Source: an uncultured delta proteobacterium
GTDB taxonomy: Bacteria > Myxococcota_A > Polyangia > Polyangiales > Polyangiaceae
DNA: 45,062 nt
Direction: 5' to 3'
Assembly (NCBI GenBank): GCA_903906315.1
Contig: CAIVJW010000198.1
Span: forward strand, 1-45,062
Both the position numbers and the translations under genes were made by a program. Numbering within the stretch: the stretch's first letter is position 1; every line of letters begins with the position of its first letter. Below the pieces are notes generated by a model, which did not search any database, was not told the DNA's origin, and worked only from the letters and a program-made list of their open reading frames with translations. Shown here in pieces: positions 17,603 through 26,569 of the stretch.

Positions 17603-18939
17603 TCGCCGCGCCCCCGCCCGCCCTCGTCTGGCCGCGCCGCCTCTTCCTCGCGCTGTCCGCGATCGCGACCGTGGTCGTGATCGTCGCCGCGCGCGCCGTG
17701 CTCCTCCCGTTCGTGCTCGCGCTCGTCGTCGCCTACGTGCTGACGCCGTCGGTGCGGCGCGTGGAGCGGCGGCGCATCCCGCGCTGGATCTCCATCCTCG
17801 TCGTGTACGCGCTGAGCCTCGGCGTGATGGGCGCCTTCGTCTCGGTCATCGTGCCGCGCCTCGTCCTCGAGGGGCGATCGCTCGCCCACGAGTGGCCGAA
17901 GCTCACGCGCACCGCGCGCGACGAGTGGCTGCCGGCGCTCGACGCGAAGATCTCGTCCTGGCAGGGATCGCCCGACGCGCCTCCGCCCGCCGCCGCGCCG
18001 CCGGCGCCGCCCGTCGACGACAAGTTCGTGCCGTTCCGCGTCGTGAAGAACGCGGACGGCTCGATGAACGTCGAGGTCAGCGACGGGATCCAGGTGCGCG
18101 AGGTGCGCGAGCGCGTCTGGCAGATCGAGCAGATCCCCGAGAAGAAGCGCCTCTCCTCGGGCGCGATGCTCGAGCAGGCCTTCGACAAGGCGACGGCGTA
18201 CCTCTCGCACAACGCCTTCGAGGTGCTCAAGGTCGGGCAGGTCATCGTGGGGGCCGTCTCGCGCGGCATCTTCAACCTGTTCATGACCCTGATGCTCGGC
18301 GCGTACATCATCCTGACGCACGAGCGGATCCTCGGGTTCTTCCGCGAGCTCTGGGCCGTCCCCGCGCAGCCCTCGTTCGATCGCTTCCTCCGCCGCCTCG
18401 ATCGCGGCCTGTCGGGCGTCGTGCGCGGGCAGCTGCTCATCTGCTTCGTCAACGGCGTGCTCTCGGCGATCGGCTTCTGGCTCTTCGACCTCAAGTACTG
18501 GCCGATCCTCGCGGTCGTCGCGGCCGTGATGTCGCTCATCCCGATCTTCGGATCGATCCTGAGCTCGATCCCCGCGGTCGCGATCGGCCTCACGCAGTCG
18601 CCCGCGACCGCGTTCGGCGTCCTCGCGTGGATCCTGGGCATCCACCAGCTCGAGGCGAACTTCCTCAACCCGAAGATCATCGGCGACGCTGCCAAGATCC
18701 ACCCGGTGCTCGTCGTCTTCTCGCTCCTCGCGGGCGAGCACTTCCTCGGCATCACGGGCGCGCTCTTCGCGGTGCCGGTCATGTCGATCGCGCAGACGGT
18801 GTTCCTGCACTTCCGCGAGTCGACGCTCGGCCTCGCGGACCCGCTCGCTTCGGTCGCGATCGGGGCCGTTCGCCCGGGCAGCGCGCCGCCGCCCGCCGCC
18901 GATCGCGATCCCGCGGGCGCCGGTGGGGCCGGGGTCTGA
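17599..18939 (+). CDS. AI-2E/PerM family membrane transporter
   Basis: 446 residues of the former UPF0118/DUF20 family. Two or three N-terminal helices (about 12-50 and 65-85, with ALVVAYVLTPSVRRVERRRIPRW) are followed by a long hydrophilic segment (about 90-215) with a Pro/Ala stretch. The C-terminal helical block includes LNLFMTLMLGAYIILTHER-like sequence, GVVRGQLLICFVNGVLSAIGFW, MSLIPIFGSILSSIPAVAIGL and LEANFLNPKIIGDAAKIHPVLV, the best conserved parts of the family. Members have been tied to AI-2 export, Na+/H+ exchange or unknown cargo, so no substrate is assigned. The GTG start overlaps the HIT gene stop. Confidence 0.93.
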   Translation: MIAAPPPALVWPRRLFLALSAIATVVVIVAARAVLLPFVLALVVAYVLTPSVRRVERRRIPRWISILVVYALSLGVMGAFVSVIVPRLVLEGRSLAHEWPKLTRTARDEWLPALDAKISSWQGSPDAPPPAAAPPAPPVDDKFVPFRVVKNADGSMNVEVSDGIQVREVRERVWQIEQIPEKKRLSSGAMLEQAFDKATAYLSHNAFEVLKVGQVIVGAVSRGIFNLFMTLMLGAYIILTHERILGFFRELWAVPAQPSFDRFLRRLDRGLSGVVRGQLLICFVNGVLSAIGFWLFDLKYWPILAVVAAVMSLIPIFGSILSSIPAVAIGLTQSPATAFGVLAWILGIHQLEANFLNPKIIGDAAKIHPVLVVFSLLAGEHFLGITGALFAVPVMSIAQTVFLHFRESTLGLADPLASVAIGAVRPGSAPPPAADRDPAGAGGAGV

Positions 18940-18953
18940 GCGGCGTGGCAGGG

Positions 18954-18959
18954 TAGGCG
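18954..18959 (+). promoter_or_regulatory. -10-like element TAGGCG of aat
   Basis: GGG-TAGGCG lies between the permease stop (18939) and the proposed TTG start of aat, ending 8 nt before it. The weak match and close upstream gene make it one of the less certain cases. Confidence 0.3.
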
Positions 18960-18967
18960 AGCTCCCC

Positions 18968-19702
18968 TTGTCGGTCTTCCAGCTCGACGAGCGCGTCGTC
19001 TTCCCGCCGCCCCACCTGGCCGATCCCGACGGCTTGCTGGCCGTCGGAGGCGATCTCTCCGCGGAGCGCCTGCTGCTCGCCTACGCGAGCGGCATCTTCC
19101 CCTGGTACAGCGACGGGCTCCCGATCCTGTGGCACTCGCCCGACCCGCGCTGCGTGCTCGAGCTGTCGGCGCTGCACGTGCCGCGCAGCCTTCGCAAGGC
19201 CATGCGCCGCGCGCCGTACGAGGTCCGGATCGACACCGCGTTTCGCGAGGTGATGGCTGCCTGCGCGCAGACCCCGCGTCGCCACGAGGCCGGGACCTGG
19301 ATCACCGACGAGATGCTCGAGGCGTACGTCGAGCTGCACCGGCTCGGCTTCGCCCACTCGGCCGAGGCGTGGCGAGAGGGTGAGCTCGTCGGCGGCCTCT
19401 ACGGCGTGTCGATCGGCGACATGTTCTTCGGCGAGTCGATGTTCGCGATCGCGCCCGACGCATCGAAGATCGCGTTCGTCACCCTGTGCGACGCGCTCGT
19501 GCGCTTCGGGGTGGACCTCGTCGACTCGCAGGTGATGACCGACCACCTCGAGCGCTTCGGGGCCGAGCTCTGGCCCCGCAAGCGCTACCTCGCGGCGCTG
19601 CGCGCGCGGGTCGGCAAGCCCACGCGCCGGGGCGTGTGGCGCCTCGAGCCGCCGTCGCCGGCGCGCGGCGGGCCGGGGCCGGGCGCGAGCGAGGGCGACT
19701 GA
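18968..19702 (+). CDS. aat: Leucyl/phenylalanyl-tRNA--protein transferase
   Basis: About 244 residues. The enzyme adds Leu or Phe to proteins with N-terminal Lys/Arg for the N-end rule pathway read by ClpS/ClpAP. Motifs: FPPPHLADPDGLLAVGGDLS, LLLAYASGIFPWYSDGLPILWHSPDPR, EAGTWITDEMLEAY, WREGELVGGLYGVSIGDMFFGESMF and DSQVMTDHLERFGA. TTG 18968 (MSVFQLDERVVFPPP) aligns almost residue for residue with the E. coli N-terminus. The GTG at 18923 gives 15 extra residues and overlaps the permease gene by 17 nt, so it is the alternative. The C-terminal tail after PTRRGVWRLEP is lineage-specific. Confidence 0.93.
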   Translation: MSVFQLDERVVFPPPHLADPDGLLAVGGDLSAERLLLAYASGIFPWYSDGLPILWHSPDPRCVLELSALHVPRSLRKAMRRAPYEVRIDTAFREVMAACAQTPRRHEAGTWITDEMLEAYVELHRLGFAHSAEAWREGELVGGLYGVSIGDMFFGESMFAIAPDASKIAFVTLCDALVRFGVDLVDSQVMTDHLERFGAELWPRKRYLAALRARVGKPTRRGVWRLEPPSPARGGPGPGASEGD

Positions 19703-19755
19703 GGGGCGCCAGGTCCACGTCCCTCGGCGGGTCGTGCTATGTACGCGGCGCCTCG

Positions 19756-20694
19756 ATGCCCCCCGCCAAGACGACCAAGAAGCCGAGCGCCGCCCAGTCC
19801 CGCGAGGACCTCATCGCCGCCAACCGCGGGAGGCAGGCGCTCCCGGCCGATCCGTTCTCGAAGCAGCAGCTCAAGTCGATGGGCCTGCGCATCGGCATCC
19901 CGACGCTCCTCGTGTGGGCGATCGCGCTCGCGATCCCGAGCTGGATCCCGAAGGCCGTGGCTGGCGTCCTGACGGTCGCGCTGGTCGGCCTCATCCTCTG
20001 GGCGCTCCGCTACGCCACCAAGTCGCGGAAGGTCGCCGAGATCGTCCGGGCCGCCGACACGCCGCAGGGCCGGAAGGAGGCGATCGCGAGGCTCGACAGC
20101 GAGCACAAGGACGCGACCGAAGCGATCCTCGCGAAGGCGCAGCTGCAGCTTCAGGAGGACCCGCGCGCGGCCCTTGCGACCCTCGAGACGGTCAAGCTCG
20201 ACCGCGTGATGGCGCCGATCGCGGACCAGACGCGCGGGCAACGCGCGATGATCCACCTGCTCCTCGGCGAGACCGACGAGGCCCGGGTGCTCGTCGACAA
20301 CATCGAGCTGTCCCGGCACAAGGAGCCGAAGACGGTCGCGACGCTCGCCGCCATCACGGCCGAGGCGTGGGCGCGCACCGGGCAGGCCAAGCGGGCCCTC
20401 GAGACGCTCGAGACGTTCGACCTCACGGACGTGGTCTACGAGGACCTGAAGCCGCAGCTGCTGCGCGCGCGTGCGTTCGCTCAGGCCTGGACGAACAACA
20501 CGAAGGCGATGAAGGGCACGCTGCGCCAGCTCGCGGGCCTCAACATCCAGTACCTCACCGGCTTCATCACGAAGAAGAGGATGCCGGGCGGTGTGTCGCC
20601 GAAGGGCGTGCACCCGCTGCTCGAGAAGGAGGCCTTCGACATGGTGATGCGCTCCGGCACCGTGCAGCGGAAGATGGAGATGCGCCGGAGCTGA
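19756..20694 (+). CDS. Membrane-anchored helical-repeat (TPR-like) protein, function unknown
   Basis: 312 residues from ATG 19756. A short basic N-terminus (KTTKKPSAAQSRED) precedes two adjacent hydrophobic helices (about 45-85, IGIPTLLVWAIALAIPSWIPKAVAGVLTVALVGLILWAL) that would form a membrane hairpin and leave the C-terminal two thirds in the cytoplasm. That part is all helical, with TPR-like spacing (ALATLETVKLDRVM..., GETDEARVLVDNIEL, AEAWARTGQAKRALETLETFDL, LLRARAFAQAW). The start has a CGTGC-TATGTA -10-like element 12 nt before it. I do not recognise a named family; a role in protein-protein scaffolding is only an inference from the repeats. Confidence 0.8.
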   Translation: MPPAKTTKKPSAAQSREDLIAANRGRQALPADPFSKQQLKSMGLRIGIPTLLVWAIALAIPSWIPKAVAGVLTVALVGLILWALRYATKSRKVAEIVRAADTPQGRKEAIARLDSEHKDATEAILAKAQLQLQEDPRAALATLETVKLDRVMAPIADQTRGQRAMIHLLLGETDEARVLVDNIELSRHKEPKTVATLAAITAEAWARTGQAKRALETLETFDLTDVVYEDLKPQLLRARAFAQAWTNNTKAMKGTLRQLAGLNIQYLTGFITKKRMPGGVSPKGVHPLLEKEAFDMVMRSGTVQRKMEMRRS

Positions 20695-20704
20695 CGCGCG
20701 CGCG

Positions 20705-20729
20705 ACGGCGGCGGGCGTCGCCCCGCCGT
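20705..20729 (+). terminator. GC hairpin after the TPR-like gene
   Basis: ACGGCGG (20705-20711), 11-nt loop, CCGCCGT (20723-20729), 10 nt after the stop codon. It is a plausible transcript end with a TAAGG tail and no T-run. Confidence 0.3.
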
Positions 20730-20924
20730 AAGGTCGCGCTGGCCTCGCCCGTTCGCACCGACGACAGACCGGATCGCGCCGCGGTCCGTCAGAAGGCAGG
20801 GAACGGCGGCCTCGGGTGGCGCGGCGGGTGCGCGGCCCGGGGCGGATCCGCGTAGACTCGCGAGGCGCGCGGCGCCTGGCGAGCGCGGGCGCCCTTTCGA
20901 ACCGATCACGGAGAGGTGGGAGCG

Positions 20925-22808
20925 ATGACGCGACGGACGGGGATTTCGGTCTTGGTGCTCAGCGCGCTGGCTACGGGCTCGATCGGGCTCGGGAGCGTGG
21001 GTTGCGGCCGGTCGTCGGCGCCCGCTTCGGAGAAGGCGGCGGGGGCCGCTTCGGTGGCGCCTTCGCCGGCGGCGGCGACGCTCCCGTCGGAGGGAGCGCA
21101 GGGCAATCGGATGGCCGAGGGCGCGGATCAGGCATCCGGGGCGAAGGGGAAAGCGCCCGCCCGCGGCGACCGGATGGGCGGCATGCAGGGCTTGGCGAGC
21201 GAGCCCGCGGCGCCTCCGCCGGGCAAGCCCACCCCGTCGACCGGGGCGAGCCGCCTCGCCGCCGCCCAGGACGTGCCCGCTCCGTCGATCGCGCGGACGG
21301 AGCCGACGCTCGACGCGAACGGTCGGTTCGCGACGACTTACCGGCCCGGCGGCGGGCACCTCGCGGCGTTCGACTCCGCGGTCGCGCGCGGCATCGTCCC
21401 GGCGGCCGAGCGCGAGGTCGTCGCGGACCTGGGCGCGCGCTACACGCCCGAGGTCACGCTCCCGAAAGGCAAGGCCCTCGGCGTGCGCACCGACGTGGAG
21501 CGCACCGCGCTGCCGCCCACCGGCGGCCCCGTGCACCTGCGCATCGCGCTCCGGTCGACGACCGCGGCCGCGCTCGCGCGCCCGCACTTGTCGGTGCACC
21601 TCGTGCTCGACGTGAGCGGGTCGATGGCGGGCGCCTCGATCAAGAACGCGCGCGACGCCGCGCGGCAGGTCGTCGATAAGCTCGCTCCCAGCGACGATTT
21701 CTCGCTGGTCACGTTCTCGAGCGACGCGGAGATCAAGGTTCCCGACGGCCCGGTCGGCCCGCGCCGCGAGGCCATCAAGAAGACGATCGCAGGCATCGTC
21801 GAGGGAGGCGGGACGAACATCGGCGCCGGCCTGCAGCTCGCCTACAAGGAGGCGCAGACTCCGTCGATCCCGGGCGACGCCGTGCGCGTGGTGCTCCTCC
21901 TCTCCGACGGCCGCGTGAACGCGGGCCTCACGGGCACCGAGCGGCTCTCGAAGCTCGCCCTCGATGCGTTCCAGGAGGGCGTGCAGACGAGCTCGTTCGG
22001 CCTGGGGTCGGACTACGATGGTCCGCTGATGAGCGCGATCGCGTCCGAGGGCGCCGGCGGGTACTACTACCTGCGCGACTCCGAGCAGGTCGCCCCGGCG
22101 CTCTCGACCGAGATCGACAAGCGCCTCGATCCGGTCGCCACGGCCGTCGAGGTCCGCGTGCGCCTCGCGAAGGGCGTCGGCCTCTTGCACGTGTACGGAT
22201 CGCGCAAGCTCGACGCCGCCGAGGCCGCGCGCGTCCGCACGCAGGAGGTCGCGGTCGACGCCCAGACGCAGAAGCGCACCGGCATCAAGCGCGACCGCGA
22301 CGAGGACAACGCGGGCGGCATGCGCTTCTTCTTCCCGGCGTTCGCCCGCGATGACGCGCACGCGATGCTGCTCAAGCTCACGGTGCCCGAGGGCGTCGGA
22401 TCGCGCGGGCTCGCCACCATCGAGATCAAGTACAAGGATCTCGTGACGAAGAAGAACGTCGCCGACGAGGCGCCCGTGCAGATCGCCTACGGCGCGAGCG
22501 ACGCGGCGAGCGCGGGGACCTCCGACGCTTCGGTGGCTCGCACGATCCAGGGCTTCCTCGCCGGCGAGACGCTCGCCGACGCGGCCGCCCGCATCGCGAA
22601 CGGCGACCGCAACGGCGCGCTCGCCCTGCTCGCCGAGCGCGAGGGCATCCTGCGCCGCGCGGGCGAGACGCTCGGAGAGCCGCTCTTCTCGCGCGACGCC
22701 GATCGGCTCGCGCGCCTGCGCGGCCACGCCGGCACCGAGGGCGGCCTCGGCGACCCGCTCGTGCTGGCGATGCTGCTCGAGACCGCCGGCCGCGTGCACA
22801 TGCACTGA
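20925..22808 (+). CDS. VWA-domain lipoprotein
   Basis: 627 residues from ATG 20925, preceded by GAGAGGTGGGAG and, 67 nt upstream, a TAGACT -10-like element (20853-20858). The signal sequence ends in SVGC (about Cys27), so it is probably lipid-anchored. A low-complexity stretch leads to the VWA domain (about 222-400) with a complete MIDAS metal site: Asp229-x-Ser231-x-Ser233, Thr297 and Asp328 (LLLSDGRVN). The GGGTNIGAGL and FGLGSDYDGPLM elements resemble the TerF/YfbK-type VWA proteins. The C-terminal third has beta-rich sequence, then a helical region (DAAARIANGDRNGALALLAEREGILR). Probably it is a surface or periplasmic adhesion or assembly factor acting with the next gene, 30 nt downstream. 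Confidence 0.88.
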   Translation: MTRRTGISVLVLSALATGSIGLGSVGCGRSSAPASEKAAGAASVAPSPAAATLPSEGAQGNRMAEGADQASGAKGKAPARGDRMGGMQGLASEPAAPPPGKPTPSTGASRLAAAQDVPAPSIARTEPTLDANGRFATTYRPGGGHLAAFDSAVARGIVPAAEREVVADLGARYTPEVTLPKGKALGVRTDVERTALPPTGGPVHLRIALRSTTAAALARPHLSVHLVLDVSGSMAGASIKNARDAARQVVDKLAPSDDFSLVTFSSDAEIKVPDGPVGPRREAIKKTIAGIVEGGGTNIGAGLQLAYKEAQTPSIPGDAVRVVLLLSDGRVNAGLTGTERLSKLALDAFQEGVQTSSFGLGSDYDGPLMSAIASEGAGGYYYLRDSEQVAPALSTEIDKRLDPVATAVEVRVRLAKGVGLLHVYGSRKLDAAEAARVRTQEVAVDAQTQKRTGIKRDRDEDNAGGMRFFFPAFARDDAHAMLLKLTVPEGVGSRGLATIEIKYKDLVTKKNVADEAPVQIAYGASDAASAGTSDASVARTIQGFLAGETLADAAARIANGDRNGALALLAEREGILRRAGETLGEPLFSRDADRLARLRGHAGTEGGLGDPLVLAMLLETAGRVHMH

Positions 22809-22838
22809 TCCGCAACCCGCTCCGCGAGGCCCTCCCGC

Positions 22839-23693
22839 ATGCCGACCGTCCCGCTGCCGCTCGACCGACCCGCCCTGCCGCTCGACCTCGCCCCCGGCGG
22901 CGAGGTCGTCCTGCGCGGATCGTACTCGTCGGGCCTCGACGGGTCGGTCGTCGACGCCCGCGCGACCTCCTGGCCCGCGGGCGCTTCGGGGGGCGCCAGC
23001 GTCGACCCGGGCGGGCTCGTCGACTTCCCGGGGGGCGGGCTCCACGTCACGGCGTACGACGCCTCGACGCACACCGTCCACGCGGTGGCCGAGGACGGGC
23101 CGGCCCCCGCTTGCGCGGCCGCCGGCGTGCGCGCGCCTTGCTTGCCGCTGCGCTCGCTCTCGCTGGCGCAGAGCCGCCTGACGACGGTCGCCGAGCTCAC
23201 GCGCTCGCTCCACGGCGGCCTCCAGGTCGAGATCGTCGCGCCGCCGGCCTACGCGCCCGCGGCGCGCGCGGCCGAGGCCGCCGCGCCGGTCCTCGGGGGG
23301 CTGCTCGGCCTCGCCGCCGTCGTCATCGCCGGCGCGCTCGTGATCGCTGCGCGCCGCCGCCGCGCGATCTCGCCGGCGGGGCGCCTGGCCGCGCTCGCCG
23401 CCGAGGTGCGCCGAAGGCTCGATCGCGCCGCGGACCCGGTGCTCGCGGCGACGCTTCGCCCCGCGCTCGACGCGGCGGCCAAGGCGCTTCGCGAGGGGCG
23501 CGTCGACGCGGCCTCGGCCGAGGGCGAGCGTGTCGCGTCCGCGCTGCGCCGGGTGAGCGCGCGCCTCGAGGACGCCGCCCACCGAGCTCGTGCCGCCGAG
23601 GAGCGCGAGGCCGCCGACGAGCTCGTCCGCGACGTCGAGGGCGCGCTCGAGGCCGCCGACGAGGCGCACGGCGCGGCCGGCCGCCGGGCCTGA
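22839..23693 (+). CDS. Membrane protein with external beta-rich part and cytoplasmic helical tail, partner of the VWA gene
   Basis: 284 residues, starting 30 nt after the VWA lipoprotein stop and probably in the same operon. There is no signal peptide at the very start. Residues 1-145 are beta-rich with PLPLDRPALPLDLAPGGEVVLRGSY, two Cys near 89-101 and a Gly/Pro character. One transmembrane helix follows (about 149-171, VLGGLLGLAAVVIAGALVIAA), ended by the basic ARRRRA stop-transfer. The last 110 residues are strongly helical, Ala/Arg/Glu-rich and likely coiled coil (AALAAEVRRRLDRAADPVLAATLRPALDAAAKALREG and on). I do not recognise the family. The gene order suggests that the two proteins work together. 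Confidence 0.75.
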   Translation: MPTVPLPLDRPALPLDLAPGGEVVLRGSYSSGLDGSVVDARATSWPAGASGGASVDPGGLVDFPGGGLHVTAYDASTHTVHAVAEDGPAPACAAAGVRAPCLPLRSLSLAQSRLTTVAELTRSLHGGLQVEIVAPPAYAPAARAAEAAAPVLGGLLGLAAVVIAGALVIAARRRRAISPAGRLAALAAEVRRRLDRAADPVLAATLRPALDAAAKALREGRVDAASAEGERVASALRRVSARLEDAAHRARAAEEREAADELVRDVEGALEAADEAHGAAGRRA

Positions 23694-24072
23694 CCCGCGA
23701 TCGGACTGTTTGGGGCGAGTCCGGCGCATTCTCGCCGGCGGGTGTGCGCCGGCAGGGGCGAGGTCGCCAGGGAGGTCGGCGACGCGGGCGGGCGGCGCTC
23801 GTCCGGTCGCGGGGGCGGCGTGGCCCAGCGTCGCCCGCGGGGCGCCAGGCGCTCGCGGCGGGCGCTCGCGCGGGGCAAGGCGCGGGGCAAGGCGCGGGGC
23901 GGTCGTGGCCATTGTCCCCGCCTTCGACCCGTGCGAGGACTTTGCCATTCTTCAAGGCTTCGTCCACGCAAGGACGAGGGCCCGCAGTGTTGGCACGAAA
24001 GCCCGGCCATGCGGCGAGGGGGGTCCTCCCGCGCGAACCGAGGCGAGCTCCTCATCGAGGAAGGGTTTCACC
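23694..24072 (+). other. Intergenic region upstream of the Cys-repeat protein gene
   Basis: No supported ORF. It holds a 12-bp tandem repeat (23868-23900), a sigma-54 -24-like TGGCACG at 23991-23997 without a matching -12, and a purine-rich ribosome-binding site GAGGAAGGG at 24057-24065, 7 nt before ATG 24073. No clear sigma-70 promoter was found. Confidence 0.5.
23868..23900 (+). repeat. 12-bp tandem repeat, 2.75 copies
   Basis: Unit GCGCGGGGCAAG at 23868-23879 and exactly repeated with a one-base register at 23880-23891, then GCGCGGGGC. It is noncoding and probably a slippage product. Confidence 0.6.
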
Positions 24073-26442
24073 ATGGGTTCGATCCACTTCAGGCATGGGC
24101 TTCGCGGCGCGCTGACGGCCGCGGTGGTCTGGACGCTCGGCTCTGCGGTCGGCTGCGGCAGCACGACGCCCTCCGCGACGGACTCCGTCGGTGGCGACGG
24201 CACGGGCACCGGCACGACGACGCAGACCGGAGCCGGCGGCAGCGGCACGACCACCACCACGCTGACCGGCGGCGGTGGCAACCAGGGGCAGGGCGGCCAG
24301 GCCAACCCGTGTCCCGGGTCGAAGCTCTGCAACGACAAGTGCGTCGACGTCTCGCTCGACCCCAAGAACTGCGGCGACTGCGGGGCGACCTGCGGCGACG
24401 GCGAGGTCTGCTCGGCGGGCAAGTGCGGCCTCGGCTGCGGCGCGGGCACCGAGCAGTGCGGTAAGCTCTGCGCCAACACGCAGAACGACCCGGTCAACTG
24501 CGGCGCATGCGGCAAGGCCTGCGCCGCCGACCAGGTGTGCTCCGCGGGCATCTGCGGCCTCGAGTGCTTCGGCGGCACGACGAAGTGCGCGTCCGGCAAC
24601 GGCGATGCGTGCGTGAACACGGACAACGACCCGGCGAACTGCGGCGGCTGCGGGGACGCCTGCAAGGTCGACGAGTTCTGCTCGGGCGGCCAGTGCGCTG
24701 CGCAGTGCGGCGGCGGCACCACCTCGTGCGGCGGCAAGTGCGTCGTCACGGACATCGACCCGGCGAACTGCGGCGGTTGCGGCCTCGCGTGCAAGCAGGG
24801 CGAGGTCTGCTCGGCCGGCCAGTGCGGCATCCTCTGCGCCGGCGGCACCGAGAAGTGCGGGCAGGCTTGCGTGAACCCGCAGATCGACACGGCGAACTGC
24901 GGCGGCTGCGGCAACGTGTGCCCGGGCGGGCAGGTCTGCTCCGCCGGCAAGTGCGCGCTGCAGTGCGGCGGCGGCACGACGGCGTGCAACGGCAAGTGCG
25001 TCGACACCGGCGTCGACCCGGGCAACTGCGGCGCGTGCGGCACGGTCTGCGGCGCCGGCCAGGTGTGCTCGCAGGGCGTGTGCGCGGGCGGCTGCGGCGG
25101 CAACCTCGTCAAGTGCGGCAATGCCTGCGTCGACGTGCAGACGGACGCGGCGAACTGCGGCGCCTGCGGCACGGTGTGCGCCGCCGGCTCGAACTGCACC
25201 GCCGGCAAGTGCGTAGCGTGCGACAGCAACACCACCGACTGCGACGGCGACGGCTGGAAGGTCGCCGACGGCGACTGCTGCGACAAGCCGGGCGCGTGCG
25301 GCGCGCAGCCCGGGCTCGTGAATCCGGGCGCGATCGAGGTGGTCGGCAACGGCATCGACGACAACTGCAACGGCCAGGCGGACCTCTTCGACACGCAGGA
25401 CACGCTGCCGTGCGACACGGGGCTGCCGTCGAACTCCCAGGTCGCCGGCGACTACGCCAAGGCGATCGGCATTTGCCGCACCACGGTCGAGGCCCCGCCG
25501 GCGCTCAAGGACAAGAGCTGGGGCCTCATCTCCGCGGCGATCACGCACGCGGACGGCTCCGCGCTGACGGACTTCAAGGGCCTCTCCATCCGCCCGAGCT
25601 TCGGCAGCGTCAGCCCCGCCGTGCTCAACGGGCAGAACGTGATGGTCATCTCGAGCGGCATGGCCGCCGACGCGACGCAGACGAACCCGGGCCCGAACGG
25701 CGGTGCGCCCGGCGGCGCCAACGTCAGCAACAACCAGGTCCCGGCCAGCGGCGTCGACATCTCCGTGCCCAAGCAGTACTCGGTGCAGGATTGGTACGCG
25801 ACGGCGAACGCGCCGCTCAAGCCCGCCAATGGCCTGCCCGACGCGCCCGGCTGCAACGCGTCGGACTCCAAGACCGCGAACGACTCGGTCATGCTGCGGC
25901 TCCGGCTGCGCGCGCCCACGAACGCCAAGGCGTTCTCGTTCAACAGCTACTTCTTCTCGGCCGAGTACCCCGAGTTCGTCTGCACGAGCTTCAATGACCA
26001 GCTCGTCGCCCTCGTCGACACCCCGAACGGCGTGCCGACGCCGATCAAGAACCCGGTCGACAAGAACCTGATGACGTACTCGAACGGCGGTCAGCTCTGG
26101 CCGATCGGCATCAACATCGCCAAGGGCACCTCGCTCTTCGCCGTGTGCGACACCCAGGCCGTCAAGCCGGCCTGCTGGGACGCCGACGTCAGCGCGGCCT
26201 CGTGCTCGAAGACGTCGGCCCAGCTCAAGGGCACGGGCTTCGACGCGCAGAACGCGAACGGCTGCAGCATCGGCGGCGGCACGTACTGGCTGACGACGGC
26301 CGGCAACGTGATCGCCGGCGACATCGTCGAGCTCCGCGTCGCGGTCTGGGACGTCGGCGACTCCGCGTTCGACTCGCTCGCGCTCATCGACGGCTTCCAG
26401 TGGCTCGCGAACGCGACGCTGCCCGGTACTGGAGGTCAGTAG
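24073..26442 (+). CDS. Large Cys-repeat surface lipoprotein with MopE-like motif and choice-of-anchor-type C-terminal domain
   Basis: 789 residues from ATG 24073. A signal segment ends at AVGC (Cys28), then a Thr/Gly linker (29-78). Seven tandem repeats of about 43 residues follow (about 80-380; DNA 24310-25213), each C..G...C...C......DP.NCG.CG..C..G..CS.G.C. Then comes DCDGDGWKVADGDCCD...PGAIEVVGNGIDDNCNGQAD, a MopE-like metal-binding pattern with a double Cys. The C-terminal half (about 440-789), with VMVISSGMAAD, VSNNQVPASGVDIS, FSFNSYFFSAEYPEFVCTSFNDQLVALVD and GDIVELRVAVWDVGDSAFDSLALIDGFQW, matches choice-of-anchor L-type domains of myxobacterial surface proteins. It is probably exposed outside the cell, stabilised by disulfides and Ca2+. 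Confidence 0.88.
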   Translation: MGSIHFRHGLRGALTAAVVWTLGSAVGCGSTTPSATDSVGGDGTGTGTTTQTGAGGSGTTTTTLTGGGGNQGQGGQANPCPGSKLCNDKCVDVSLDPKNCGDCGATCGDGEVCSAGKCGLGCGAGTEQCGKLCANTQNDPVNCGACGKACAADQVCSAGICGLECFGGTTKCASGNGDACVNTDNDPANCGGCGDACKVDEFCSGGQCAAQCGGGTTSCGGKCVVTDIDPANCGGCGLACKQGEVCSAGQCGILCAGGTEKCGQACVNPQIDTANCGGCGNVCPGGQVCSAGKCALQCGGGTTACNGKCVDTGVDPGNCGACGTVCGAGQVCSQGVCAGGCGGNLVKCGNACVDVQTDAANCGACGTVCAAGSNCTAGKCVACDSNTTDCDGDGWKVADGDCCDKPGACGAQPGLVNPGAIEVVGNGIDDNCNGQADLFDTQDTLPCDTGLPSNSQVAGDYAKAIGICRTTVEAPPALKDKSWGLISAAITHADGSALTDFKGLSIRPSFGSVSPAVLNGQNVMVISSGMAADATQTNPGPNGGAPGGANVSNNQVPASGVDISVPKQYSVQDWYATANAPLKPANGLPDAPGCNASDSKTANDSVMLRLRLRAPTNAKAFSFNSYFFSAEYPEFVCTSFNDQLVALVDTPNGVPTPIKNPVDKNLMTYSNGGQLWPIGINIAKGTSLFAVCDTQAVKPACWDADVSAASCSKTSAQLKGTGFDAQNANGCSIGGGTYWLTTAGNVIAGDIVELRVAVWDVGDSAFDSLALIDGFQWLANATLPGTGGQ

Positions 26443-26490
26443 GCGAGGGGACCGTTAGCGGCGCCGACACGCGCCGCTCGCCGGTCCAGA

Positions 26491-26547
26491 CCCCGCGCTC
26501 CCGCGGTTCGATCGCACGCGGCCCCTTCGCTCCAAAGGAGCGCGGGG
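26491..26547. terminator. Terminator-like inverted repeats between convergent genes
   Basis: CGCTCC (26528-26533), AAA, GGAGCG (26537-26542) forms a tight hairpin. Alternatively CCCCGCGCTCC (26491-26501) pairs fully with GGAGCGCGGGG (26537-26547). The site is between the Cys-repeat gene end (26442) and the SprT-like gene end (26570), so it could serve both strands. Confidence 0.5.
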
Positions 26548-26569
26548 GCTGCGCGCATCGGGGCCCCGT

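Noticed and set aside
20481-23948. Minus-strand open frame of more than 1,100 codons
   Set aside because: It lies opposite the TPR-like, VWA and coiled-coil genes. Its translation is Arg/Gly/Ala/Asp-rich without any domain and arises from high GC at third codon positions. The plus-strand genes have clear motifs.
23991-23997. TGGCACG resembling a sigma-54 -24 element before the Cys-repeat gene
   Set aside because: The -12 position reads CCCG instead of TTGC, so only half of the promoter is present.
26499-26520. GGTTCGATC resembling a tRNA T-loop
   Set aside because: The flanking bases do not form a 5-bp T-stem and no acceptor or anticodon arms surround it.
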